22,496 nucleotides of DNA. Origin: JAEYFP01 sp964566545. GTDB lineage: Bacteria; Bacillota; Clostridia; Lachnospirales; Lachnospiraceae. The notes under the pieces were generated by a model. That model worked only from the letters and a program-made list of their open reading frames with translations, was not told the DNA's origin and did not search any database. Shown here piece after piece: positions 1 through 6,811 of the stretch. Numbering within the stretch: position 1 is the stretch's first letter; each line of letters begins with the position of its first letter. The stretch is taken from assembly GCA_964566545.1 (NCBI GenBank), contig CAZMIX010000038.1, positions 1 to 22,496 on the forward strand, written 5' to 3'. The translations under genes and the position numbers were made by a program.

Positions 1-446
1 TAAGCAAGTCCCGCCTTAAACATTTTCACAAAGATCCACTGCGTCCATTTATAAAAGTCGGGATCGGTTGTATTGACTTCCATGTCCCAGTCATACAACG
101 CCGCGATCTGATTGATTTGTTTTTTAATATTTGCAACATTTTCAGCTGTAGATTTTGCAGGGTGCACACCCATTTTAATCGCATAATTTTCAGCGGGAAG
201 TCCAAACGCATCCCAGCCCATCGGATGAATAATATAATATCCGTTGAGCAGCTTATATCTGCTCCACACGTCGGAAATCACATAACCTCTCCAATGTCCG
301 ACATGAAGTCCATTTCCCGATGGATAGGGAAACATATCAAGACAATAATATTTCGGTCTCTTTCCATCATTCACGTTAACGGGCACTTCCTCCCATTTGT
401 TTGTCCATTTCTGCTCCACTTCTCTGTGGTTATAAGGTACTGCCAT
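1..446 (-). CDS. leuS: Leucyl-tRNA synthetase, N-terminal part (cut by window edge)
   Basis: Cytoplasmic class I aminoacyl-tRNA synthetase that attaches leucine to tRNA-Leu. The reading frame is open from the ATG at 446-444 to the window edge, giving about 148 codons of a protein usually above 800 residues. Visible family features are the N-terminal YNHREVEQKW stretch, the DMFPYPSGNGLHVGHWRGY segment carrying the HIGH-type ATP-binding signature (here HVGH), and the HPMGWDAFGLPAENYAI segment that follows it in LeuS. The start is fixed by an AGGAGG-type Shine-Dalgarno just upstream (GGAGGAG, then AAA, then ATG). It is transcribed alone from the promoter at 493-521, and a terminator separates it from the EF-G-like gene. 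There is no room for a T-box leader. The identification is secure; the catalytic KMSKS motif and the editing domain lie outside the window. Confidence 0.97.
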   Translation of the reverse strand, partial: MAVPYNHREVEQKWTNKWEEVPVNVNDGKRPKYYCLDMFPYPSGNGLHVGHWRGYVISDVWSRYKLLNGYYIIHPMGWDAFGLPAENYAIKMGVHPAKSTAENVANIKKQINQIAALYDWDMEVNTTDPDFYKWTQWIFVKMFKAGLA

Positions 447-492
447 TTTCTACTCCTCCTAAACAGGATGTATTTTTCATCCAATAAGCTAC

Positions 493-521
493 ATTTTAAA
501 CAGGTTCGTGCCCACTGTCAA
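493..521 (-). promoter_or_regulatory. Sigma-A promoter of leuS
   Basis: Read on the minus strand: a consensus TTGACA -35 box (516-521), a 17-bp spacer and a TAAAAT -10 box (493-498). It lies about 47 bp upstream of the leuS ATG and just past the EF-G-like gene terminator, so leuS has its own short leader. The box pair and spacing are identical to those of the aroF promoter at 2916-2944. Confidence 0.8.
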
Positions 522-531
522 GGCTCAAGTC

Positions 532-558
532 AAAAAGCCCGGAAGCATCCCGGGCTTT
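532..558 (-). terminator. Intrinsic terminator of the EF-G-like gene
   Basis: On the minus strand a perfect 9-bp stem, AAAGCCCGG paired with CCGGGCTTT (arms at 550-558 and 534-542), encloses a 7-nt loop and runs into a U-tract (A-run 532-536 on the plus strand). It lies about 30 bp past the stop codon at 587, and insulates leuS from the gene upstream. Confidence 0.88.
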
Positions 559-586
559 CTTTAAATTTTTCATTTTCATTTCATTT

Positions 587-2683
587 TTAGTCTTCTGACG
601 ATTCCTCTGTCAGCTTGTTTGCTCTTGCTGCAACTTCCTTCTCCTGCACATCGGAGGGAGCCTGCTCATAGCGATTAAATTCGTATTCATATATGCCGCG
701 TCCGCCTGTCATGGAACGCAGTACCGTACAGTAGCCAAACAGCCCTGTCATTGGAATTTCTGCCTCAACCACCTGCTTGCCGTCTGCGATCGGGTTCATG
801 CCGAGCACACGTCCGCGTCGTTTGTTCAGATCGCCCATGACGTCGCCCGTATAGGAATCCGGCACTGTCACCTTTAAGGATGCGATCGGCTCCAGCAAAA
901 TCGGACCGGCCTCCATGAAGCCCTTCTTGAACGCCTGAATTGTAGCCATCTTAAATGCCTGTTCGGAAGAATCGACCGGATGGTAAGAACCATCGTATAA
1001 AATCGCCTTTACGCCGACGACCGGATAAGCCGCCAGAGGTCCCTTTAATACGGAATCCGCCATACCCTTTTCCACAGCGGGGAAGAAGTTCTTTGGGACA
1101 GCGCCGCCGACTACCATCTGTTCAAATTCATATGCCTTGTTCAAATCATTCAACGGCTCAAATTTCATCTTCACATGACCGTACTGTCCATGACCGCCCG
1201 ACTGCTTTTTATATTTGGATTCCACATCAGACGCCTTCTTGATCGTCTCGCGGTATGCCATTTTAGGCTGTGACAGTTCAATTTCCACTTTGTAGACATT
1301 AAGCAGTTTGCTCACAACGACTTCAAGATGCTGATCTCCCATACCGTAAAGGAGCGTCTGCCTGTTCTCGGCATCGTTGATATTTTTCAGCGTCAGATCT
1401 TCATGCATCATCTTTTGAAGCGCTCCGGAAATTTTATCAATATCACTTTTATTCTTCGCCTTATAACGCATGTATGTGTATGGCTTACTGATTTCGGTCT
1501 TTGCATATTGAATCGTATTGGCCTTTGTGGACAGCGTATCACCCGTCCTCGCACCCGTCAGCTTCGGGATCGCTCCAAGATCCCCCGCATGCAGCTCCGG
1601 CACCTCGACCGGCTTATTCCCCTGCAGCACATACAGCTTGGAAACACGCTCCTCAATATCCTTATCATAGTTATATAATACGTCGTCGGACTTGATGACG
1701 CCGGAACAAACCTTTACAAGTGAATATTTACCGATGAACGGATCAATGATTGTCTTCCAGATCACAGCGGACTTTGGTTTGGAGAAATCATAGTCGGCTT
1801 CAAAAATTTCATTTGTCTTAATATTAATTCCCGCCAGCTTTCTCGTATCCGGACTCGGAAAATATTTAATGATATCGTCCATCAGCGTATACATTCCCTG
1901 GCAAAGAATGCTGGAACCCATTGTCACAGGTACGATGCTGCCGTCAATAATGTTGGCGCGCAGTGCCGCCCTGATTTCTGCATCCGAGAAGGAATCTCCG
2001 CTGAAATAACGCTCCATGAACGCCTCGCTCGTCTCAGCAACGGCTTCCATCAAAGTTTCGCGGCACATTTTTAAGTTGGCCTGAGAATAATCAGGGATCG
2101 GGCATTCTTCCACCTTGCCGCCGGTCGTCCAGCGATTGCCCGTCTCGCTAACCACATTGACGTAACCGACAAATTTTTCGTTTTCACGAATCGGAAGATG
2201 GAATGGCGCGATCGACTTTCCGTATCTCTGCGTCAAATCCTCTACTACTTGACGAAAGCTGGCGTTATCCACATCCATATCTGTTACAAAGATAATCCTC
2301 GGCAGCTTATATTTTTCACAGAACTCCCATGCTTTCTCCGTACCAACCTCAATGCCCGCTTTGCCGGATACGACAATGATTGCTCCCGCAGCCGCACTAA
2401 CCGCTTCCTCCACTTCTCCAACAAAATCAAAATATCCCGGCGTATCCAGCAGGTTTATTTTATGTGAATCCCATTCGATTGGTACAACGCTTGTACCGAT
2501 TGAAAACTGGCGTTTCTGTTCCTCTTTATCGTAATCGCTAATCGTATTTCCGTCGTTCGTCTTTCCCATACGGGATGTAATGCCTGATAAGTGTGCCATT
2601 GCTTCAACAAGCGTCGTCTTACCGCAACCTCCGTGTCCTAACAGCACCACATTTCGAATCTTGTCACTTGTGTAAACATTCAT
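587..2683 (-). CDS. EF-G-like translational GTPase (FusA2-type paralogue)
   Basis: Ribosome-associated translational GTPase of the EF-G superfamily, about 698 aa, with the complete EF-G layout: G domain, domain II, and domains III-V including the SGGHGQYGHV signature of domain IV. I start it at the ATG at 2683, which has GGAGG upstream; a longer frame to 2734 would add 17 residues that do not look like the family and would place the ribosome-binding site inside the gene. G1 is GHGGCGKTT (residues 16-24) and G3 is DTPG (80-83). Two positions depart from canonical EF-G: the switch II histidine after DTPG is Tyr84, and the G4 NKxD motif reads TDMD (134-137). These suggest a paralogue subfamily rather than the main fusA. 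It is a single gene with its own promoter (2770-2798) and terminator. Its precise role is unknown; translocation under stress or ribosome recycling are possibilities only. Confidence 0.9.
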   Translation of the reverse strand: MNVYTSDKIRNVVLLGHGGCGKTTLVEAMAHLSGITSRMGKTNDGNTISDYDKEEQKRQFSIGTSVVPIEWDSHKINLLDTPGYFDFVGEVEEAVSAAAGAIIVVSGKAGIEVGTEKAWEFCEKYKLPRIIFVTDMDVDNASFRQVVEDLTQRYGKSIAPFHLPIRENEKFVGYVNVVSETGNRWTTGGKVEECPIPDYSQANLKMCRETLMEAVAETSEAFMERYFSGDSFSDAEIRAALRANIIDGSIVPVTMGSSILCQGMYTLMDDIIKYFPSPDTRKLAGINIKTNEIFEADYDFSKPKSAVIWKTIIDPFIGKYSLVKVCSGVIKSDDVLYNYDKDIEERVSKLYVLQGNKPVEVPELHAGDLGAIPKLTGARTGDTLSTKANTIQYAKTEISKPYTYMRYKAKNKSDIDKISGALQKMMHEDLTLKNINDAENRQTLLYGMGDQHLEVVVSKLLNVYKVEIELSQPKMAYRETIKKASDVESKYKKQSGGHGQYGHVKMKFEPLNDLNKAYEFEQMVVGGAVPKNFFPAVEKGMADSVLKGPLAAYPVVGVKAILYDGSYHPVDSSEQAFKMATIQAFKKGFMEAGPILLEPIASLKVTVPDSYTGDVMGDLNKRRGRVLGMNPIADGKQVVEAEIPMTGLFGYCTVLRSMTGGRGIYEYEFNRYEQAPSDVQEKEVAARANKLTEESSED

Positions 2684-2769
2684 ATTGGGTTCCTCCATAT
2701 CAAGTTGTTGTTTTGGGTTTGTGAATAAAAGCAATTTCCCTCTTCCCGTTCACAATACACCATGTGAAT

Positions 2770-2798
2770 ATTGTAATAAATTTGAACTTGTTTTGCAA
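2770..2798 (-). promoter_or_regulatory. Sigma-A promoter of the EF-G-like gene
   Basis: Read on the minus strand: TTGCAA (2793-2798), a 17-bp spacer and TACAAT (2770-2775). This leaves a leader of roughly 80 nt before the ATG at 2683. A second TATAAT hexamer lies a little further upstream (around 2802-2807) but lacks a recognisable -35 box. Confidence 0.65.
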
Positions 2799-2895
2799 TA
2801 GTATTATACATTTTTAACAATTAGTTAATATTTTCACCTTGAAAATTGTAGTAATATTTCATATTTCTCGATTAATTTATCACTTAAAAGCGTTG

Positions 2896-2907
2896 CGCTT
2901 TAAAGCG
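2896..2907. promoter_or_regulatory. Candidate operator palindrome upstream of aroF
   Basis: A perfect 12-bp palindrome, CGCTTTAAAGCG, ending 8 bp before the aroF -35 box. The left half also pairs with the preceding AAAGCG (2887-2892), so three AAAGCG-type half sites lie in 21 bp. The position suits a regulator of aromatic biosynthesis, but the binding protein is unknown. Confidence 0.4.
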
Positions 2908-2915
2908 ATGCAGTA

Positions 2916-2944
2916 TTGACATTTGCGGATACAAGCTATAAAAT
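2916..2944 (+). promoter_or_regulatory. Sigma-A promoter of aroF-tyrA-aroA
   Basis: Consensus TTGACA (2916-2921), a 17-bp spacer and TAAAAT (2939-2944). The leader to the aroF ATG is only about 35 nt, too short for a transcription attenuator, so any control should act on initiation or at the enzyme level. Confidence 0.82.
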
Positions 2945-2984
2945 AAAGAAAGTGATTATTTTATAAGGAAAGGATCTGATAATT

Positions 2985-3998
2985 ATGATTATCGTAATGA
3001 AGCCAACCGCTACTAAAAACAATATAGATGATGTTGTATCCTTAATCCGACAAAAAGGGCTGGAAACGCATCTTTCCGAGGGACATGAGGTCACGATCAT
3101 CGGCGTCATCGGTGATAAGACGCAGCTTTCAAATGACAATCTAGAGATATTCGAGGGTGTCGATAAGGTCGTTCCTCTGACCGAAAGCTATAAGCTTTCC
3201 AATAAAAAATTTCATCCCGAACCTACTTCGGTAAAGGTCGGTAATACCGTTATCGGACCAAACAATCTGACAATCATGGCCGGACCGTGCGCTGTAGAAA
3301 ATGAAGACCAACTCATGATCATCGCCAAGGAGGTCAAAAAAGCCGGTGCTACGATTGTCCGTGGCGGTGCCTACAAGCCCCGCACTTCTCCTTATGCGTT
3401 CCAGGGTCTTGAGGAGCAGGGCTTAAAATATATGCAGGAGGCCGGAAAAGAAACAGGACTTTCCACAATTTGTGAGGTTGTTAGCCTTGATGCGGTCAAT
3501 GCTGCCGTGAAATATGTGGATATGCTGCAGATTGGTGCTCGTAATATGCAGAATTTCTTTTTGTTAAAGGAAGTCGGGAGAACGGGTCTCCCCGTATTAT
3601 TAAAGCGAGGGCTTTCCGCAACGATCGACGAATGGCTCAATGCCGCCGAATACATTATCGCGGAGGGGAACCCGAATGTTGTTCTCTGCGAACGCGGTAT
3701 CCGCACGTTTGAAACTGCGACAAGAAACACGCTCGATATCAGCGCCGTTCCGGTTTTAAAATCAAAAACGCATCTGCCGGTCATCGTAGACCCTTCTCAC
3801 GCGACAGGTGTACGGGCTTATGTGAATCCACTCGCAAAAGCATCAGTTGCTGCGGGCGCAGACGGACTGATGATTGAGGTGCACAACAACCCCTCCAAAG
3901 CGCTCTCGGATGGTCCGCAATCGTTAACCTTTCCACAGTTCGAGACCCTTTGTCAGGAAATCAGTCCTTTCTGCAAATTGATGAACCGCAGCTTTTAA
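2985..3998 (+). CDS. aroF: 3-deoxy-7-phosphoheptulonate (DAHP) synthase
   Basis: Condenses phosphoenolpyruvate and erythrose 4-phosphate to DAHP, the first step of the shikimate pathway. The 337-aa protein is of the type I beta/KDO8PS-like kind. A ferredoxin-like N-terminal regulatory domain (about residues 1-70, starting MIIVMKP) precedes the TIM barrel. Visible active-site elements are AGPCAVE (99-105, with metal-ligand Cys102), KPRTSPY (131-137), IGARNMQNF, LLKRG, CERGIRTFE and DPSHATG. The N-terminal domain resembles that of the Thermotoga enzyme, which mediates feedback inhibition by aromatic amino acids, so similar control is likely. The ATG at 2985 has AAGGAAAGGA upstream. First gene of a three-gene operon; tyrA follows after 37 bp. 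Confidence 0.95.
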   Translation: MIIVMKPTATKNNIDDVVSLIRQKGLETHLSEGHEVTIIGVIGDKTQLSNDNLEIFEGVDKVVPLTESYKLSNKKFHPEPTSVKVGNTVIGPNNLTIMAGPCAVENEDQLMIIAKEVKKAGATIVRGGAYKPRTSPYAFQGLEEQGLKYMQEAGKETGLSTICEVVSLDAVNAAVKYVDMLQIGARNMQNFFLLKEVGRTGLPVLLKRGLSATIDEWLNAAEYIIAEGNPNVVLCERGIRTFETATRNTLDISAVPVLKSKTHLPVIVDPSHATGVRAYVNPLAKASVAAGADGLMIEVHNNPSKALSDGPQSLTFPQFETLCQEISPFCKLMNRSF

Positions 3999-4035
3999 CC
4001 GTATTTGACCGCTTAACAAATAGGAGAATTGATTT

Positions 4036-5136
4036 ATGAAGCAGCTATGTGTCGGCTTCGTCGGTCTTGGACTGATCGGCGGCTCGATCGCAAAGGCGAT
4101 CAGAAAATTTTATTCAAACTCTGTGATCCTCGCTTATGATATTGATCACAACTCTCTTCTGCTCGCCGAAAAAGAAGGAACACTCTCTAAAATCTGTTCT
4201 TCGATTAACGATTCTTTTATGGACTGTGATTATGTTTTCTTATGCGCGCCGGTTTTATACAATAATGAAAATATAAAGCTGCTGCTCCCTTACCTTTCTC
4301 CGTCCTGCATTTTAACCGATGTCGGCAGTGTAAAGGGCGGTATTCATCAGGCGCTGTGCACCCTTGACTTTACGGGTCTTTTTATCGGAGGACACCCGAT
4401 GACAGGCTCTGAAAAATCCGATTATGCAAATTCCTCGGAACGTCTGCTTGAAAATGCTTACTATATTCTGACACCGGAAGAACGGGTACCCGTAGAATCA
4501 GTCTGTAAATTTGAGACGTTTATTTCTTCTCTTGGTGCGCTTCCGCTCGTTCTCTCCGTAGACATGCACGATACGGTGGCAGCTGTCATCAGCCATTTAC
4601 CGCATATTATTGCGGCCTCTCTCGTGCATTTTCTGATTAATCAAGACAATCCTGCACATTACATGCAAACGCTGGCAGCCGGAGGCTTTAAGGACATGAC
4701 AAGGGTTGCCTCCTCCAATGTACGCATGTGGGAAGATATTTGTTTGACGAATAATGAAAAAATCAGTATGATGTTATCAGATTACATTGAGACGTTAAAA
4801 GAAATCCAAAAGCGGCTTGAAACAAAGGATCGTTCCCTGATTGGCAGCTTCTTTCAGGAAGCCAAGGATTACCGGGATTCCATGTCGGATCACGTGCACG
4901 GTTCAATACAGAAGATTTATGCACTGTATTGCGATATTGCAGACGAAACGGGCGGTATTGCCAAAATTGCCGTTCTGCTCGCCAATAATGAAATCAGCAT
5001 TAAAAATATTGGTATTATTCACAACCGCGAATTTGAGGAGGGTGTTCTGCGTGTGGAATTTAATAATGCCGCATCTTCTTTGAAGGCACTTCATACGCTT
5101 AAACAAAATGGTTATTTTGTAATAGAAAGGAATTAA
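4036..5136 (+). CDS. tyrA: Prephenate dehydrogenase with C-terminal ACT domain
   Basis: Oxidatively decarboxylates prephenate to 4-hydroxyphenylpyruvate, the committed step to tyrosine, using NAD. The 366-aa protein opens with the dinucleotide-binding motif GLGLIGGS (10-17). It then has TDVGSVKGG, GGHPMTGSEKSDY and the ISHLPHIIAA region typical of TyrA. From about residue 295 comes an ACT regulatory domain (ETGGIAKIAVLLANNEISIK). There is no fused chorismate mutase domain. The ACT domain is the usual site of tyrosine feedback control in the Bacillus-type enzyme. The ATG at 4036 follows a clear TAGGAGA with 8-nt spacing. The gene sits between aroF and aroA, with only 6 bp before the aroA ATG, so translation is probably coupled. 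Confidence 0.95.
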   Translation: MKQLCVGFVGLGLIGGSIAKAIRKFYSNSVILAYDIDHNSLLLAEKEGTLSKICSSINDSFMDCDYVFLCAPVLYNNENIKLLLPYLSPSCILTDVGSVKGGIHQALCTLDFTGLFIGGHPMTGSEKSDYANSSERLLENAYYILTPEERVPVESVCKFETFISSLGALPLVLSVDMHDTVAAVISHLPHIIAASLVHFLINQDNPAHYMQTLAAGGFKDMTRVASSNVRMWEDICLTNNEKISMMLSDYIETLKEIQKRLETKDRSLIGSFFQEAKDYRDSMSDHVHGSIQKIYALYCDIADETGGIAKIAVLLANNEISIKNIGIIHNREFEEGVLRVEFNNAASSLKALHTLKQNGYFVIERN

Positions 5137-5142
5137 CCTACC

Positions 5143-6426
5143 ATGTCCATGATATTTGAAAAAGCCGCCTCTTTGAAAGGCGAGCTGACAATTCCCGGAG
5201 ACAAATCGATTTCTCACCGTGCCGTCATGCTTGGCACCTTAGCGGAAGGGATGACAGAAATTCATCACTTTTTAAATGGTGCGGATTGTCTTTCCACGAT
5301 TCACTGTTTCAGGCTTCTTGGTATTACAATTGAAGAAAAGGACGAAGAAACCATCCTTGTACACGGAAGGGGGTTATTCGGGTTGAGGACGCCACCGACG
5401 GTGCTTGATGTCGGCAACAGCGGCACGACGACGAGACTCTTATCCGGCATTTTGGCGGCGCAGCCGTTTTCCTCGGAATTGAGTGGGGATGATTCGATCA
5501 ACCGCAGGCCGATGAAACGGATTATTACACCGCTTTCCATGATGGGAGCCTCTATCCGGAGCAAATCCGGCAATGACTGCGCGCCCCTTTTGATCGAAGG
5601 CAGGCCATTAAAGGGCATCCACTATGACAGCCCTGTCGCTTCCGCTCAGGTAAAATCTGCACTGCTATTTGCCGGACTTTACGCAAACGGTGAAACGAGC
5701 GTACACGAGCCTTATTTGTCAAGAAATCATTCCGAGCAAATGATCCGGTATTTCGGCGGAACGGTTCGTACGGAGGGGACGACTGCTACCGTATTTCCCG
5801 AACCGCTTCTGGAGGGTCGGCTCGTAAATGTTCCCGGAGATATTTCTTCTGCTGCTTATTTTATAACGGCCGGCTTAATCGTTCCAAATTCTGAGATTCT
5901 CATTAAAAACGTAGGAATCAATCCAACGCGCAGTGGTATTCTTGAAGCGGTCAGACGAATGGGCGGTCAGATTACTCTTTGCAACCGAAAAGAAAGTACG
6001 GAGCCGCGTGCCGATATTCTTGTAAAATCGAGCACCCTGCACGGAATCACGATAGAAGGTGAGCAAATACCTTCCCTAATCGATGAAATTCCTATCCTTT
6101 CTGTCCTCGCCTGTTTTGCCGAGGGGAATACGGTTATTAAGGATGCGCAGGAATTGAAGGTCAAGGAGTCCAACCGCATCAATGTGATGGTTGAAAATCT
6201 TACTAAAATGGGGGCTTCTATTACCGCAACACCGGACGGTATGATCATCGAGGGCGGGCGGGCGCTTCATGGTGCTATTATTGGTTCCCGTCTTGATCAC
6301 CGCGTGGCGATGTCGTTCGCTGTCGCCGGTCTTGCCGCTGAGGGAAAGACCGAAATCATCGGAAGTGAATGTGTAAATATCTCTTACCCTGACTTCTATC
6401 AGGATCTGTTTTCTCTAATGAAATAA
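5143..6426 (+). CDS. aroA: 3-phosphoshikimate 1-carboxyvinyltransferase (EPSP synthase)
   Basis: Transfers the enolpyruvyl group of PEP to shikimate 3-phosphate, the sixth step of the shikimate pathway. At 427 aa it has normal family length. Recognisable motifs are PGDKSISHRA (18-27), DVGNSGTTTRLLSG, DSINRRPMKR, SAQVKSALLFAGL, NPTRSG, LIDEIPILSV and KVKESNRI. The RPMKR and NPTR forms match the class II (Bacillus/Agrobacterium-type) signatures better than the enteric class I type. Class II enzymes are often naturally glyphosate-tolerant, but that is inference here. The Shine-Dalgarno (AAAGGA) lies within the last codons of tyrA. Last gene of the operon, followed directly by the terminator at 6428-6469. 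Confidence 0.96.
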   Translation: MSMIFEKAASLKGELTIPGDKSISHRAVMLGTLAEGMTEIHHFLNGADCLSTIHCFRLLGITIEEKDEETILVHGRGLFGLRTPPTVLDVGNSGTTTRLLSGILAAQPFSSELSGDDSINRRPMKRIITPLSMMGASIRSKSGNDCAPLLIEGRPLKGIHYDSPVASAQVKSALLFAGLYANGETSVHEPYLSRNHSEQMIRYFGGTVRTEGTTATVFPEPLLEGRLVNVPGDISSAAYFITAGLIVPNSEILIKNVGINPTRSGILEAVRRMGGQITLCNRKESTEPRADILVKSSTLHGITIEGEQIPSLIDEIPILSVLACFAEGNTVIKDAQELKVKESNRINVMVENLTKMGASITATPDGMIIEGGRALHGAIIGSRLDHRVAMSFAVAGLAAEGKTEIIGSECVNISYPDFYQDLFSLMK

Positions 6427-6427
6427 A

Positions 6428-6469
6428 AAATCGAAGGGTCGGCTCATTGAAAGACCCTTCGATTTTTTT
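6428..6469. terminator. Bidirectional terminator between aroA and the HPr-like gene
   Basis: A perfect 13-bp stem, AAATCGAAGGGTC (6428-6440) paired with GACCCTTCGATTT (6453-6465), with a 12-nt loop. T-runs flank it on the plus side (6463-6469) and A-runs on the other side. It starts 1 bp after the aroA stop and ends 3 bp before the convergent HPr-like stop, so it can end both transcripts. Confidence 0.93.
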
Positions 6470-6472
6470 ATT

Positions 6473-6730
6473 TTATGCCCTAATCAGAAAATCCTTCCCC
6501 TGATACAGCGGCTCATACAACTTTCTTAACCAGCTCTCCTCTCTCCTGTCCGCATTGATCAAAAGCGTCAACACATTCGACAGATCCAGACTTAAAATGC
6601 CAAGCACCGATTTGGCATCGACCATCTTTTTCCCGCACACGAGATCCGTATCATAATGAATGCTGTTATTGATAAAAACAAACCGATTGATTTCTTCATC
6701 CGTGTTTAATTTGACATGCAGCTCTACCAT
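6473..6730 (-). CDS. HPr-like protein lacking the phosphoryl-accepting histidine
   Basis: Small 85-aa cytoplasmic protein with the PTS HPr fold signature. The segment VDAKSVLGILSLDL (residues 37-50) corresponds to the NLKSIMGVMSL region of HPr around regulatory Ser46, here Ser41. The active-site stretch that reads GIHARPA in HPr is replaced by EEINRFV, with Asn15 where the catalytic His would be, so it should not relay phosphate from enzyme I. I start it at the ATG at 6730, which has an AGGAGG at 6743-6748 (spacing 12, rather long). An upstream in-frame ATG at 6769 has no visible ribosome-binding site, and would put this one inside the gene. It lies 81 bp after phoR with no terminator between them, so it may be read from the pho operon as well as from a weak promoter with a TATAAT at 6778-6783. 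A Crh-like regulatory role is conceivable but unproven. Confidence 0.75.
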   Translation of the reverse strand: MVELHVKLNTDEEINRFVFINNSIHYDTDLVCGKKMVDAKSVLGILSLDLSNVLTLLINADRREESWLRKLYEPLYQGKDFLIRA

Positions 6731-6777
6731 AATGAATTGTGCCCTCCTTAAAGCCGTTTGATTTTTCACACAGTTTC

Positions 6778-6783
6778 ATTATA
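6778..6783 (-). promoter_or_regulatory. Possible -10 box of the HPr-like gene
   Basis: A perfect TATAAT on the minus strand, 47 bp upstream of the chosen ATG at 6730, in the gap after phoR. I cannot find a good -35 box at 16-18 bp, so it is a weak or activator-dependent candidate. Confidence 0.35.
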
Positions 6784-6811
6784 TGTTCCCGCCATGGAAA
6801 AGATGCTAACT

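Larger units (their letters stand above)
2684..2984. other. Divergent intergenic region with two promoters and several palindromes
   Basis: AT-rich, non-coding spacer of about 300 bp between the EF-G-like gene and aroF. It holds a promoter for each direction, listed separately. It also holds three dyads: TTCACA/TGTGAA around 2749-2768 just downstream of the EF-G-like promoter, ATTTTCA/TGAAAAT at 2830-2846, and CGCTTTAAAGCG at 2896-2907 just upstream of the aroF -35 box. I see no convincing small ORF, RNA gene or riboswitch. Confidence 0.75.

Noticed and set aside
447..531. T-box leader for leuS
   Set aside because: The leader from the identified promoter is under 50 nt and shows no T-box sequence or antiterminator.
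117..590. Plus-strand open frame of 157 codons covering the leuS start and terminator
   Set aside because: It runs through the leuS coding region, its promoter and the EF-G-like terminator, and resembles no protein family.
2749..2768. TTCACA/TGTGAA dyad as a CRP-type site
   Set aside because: The half sites are in the opposite order to TGTGA-N6-TCACA and the spacing differs; probably a chance dyad.
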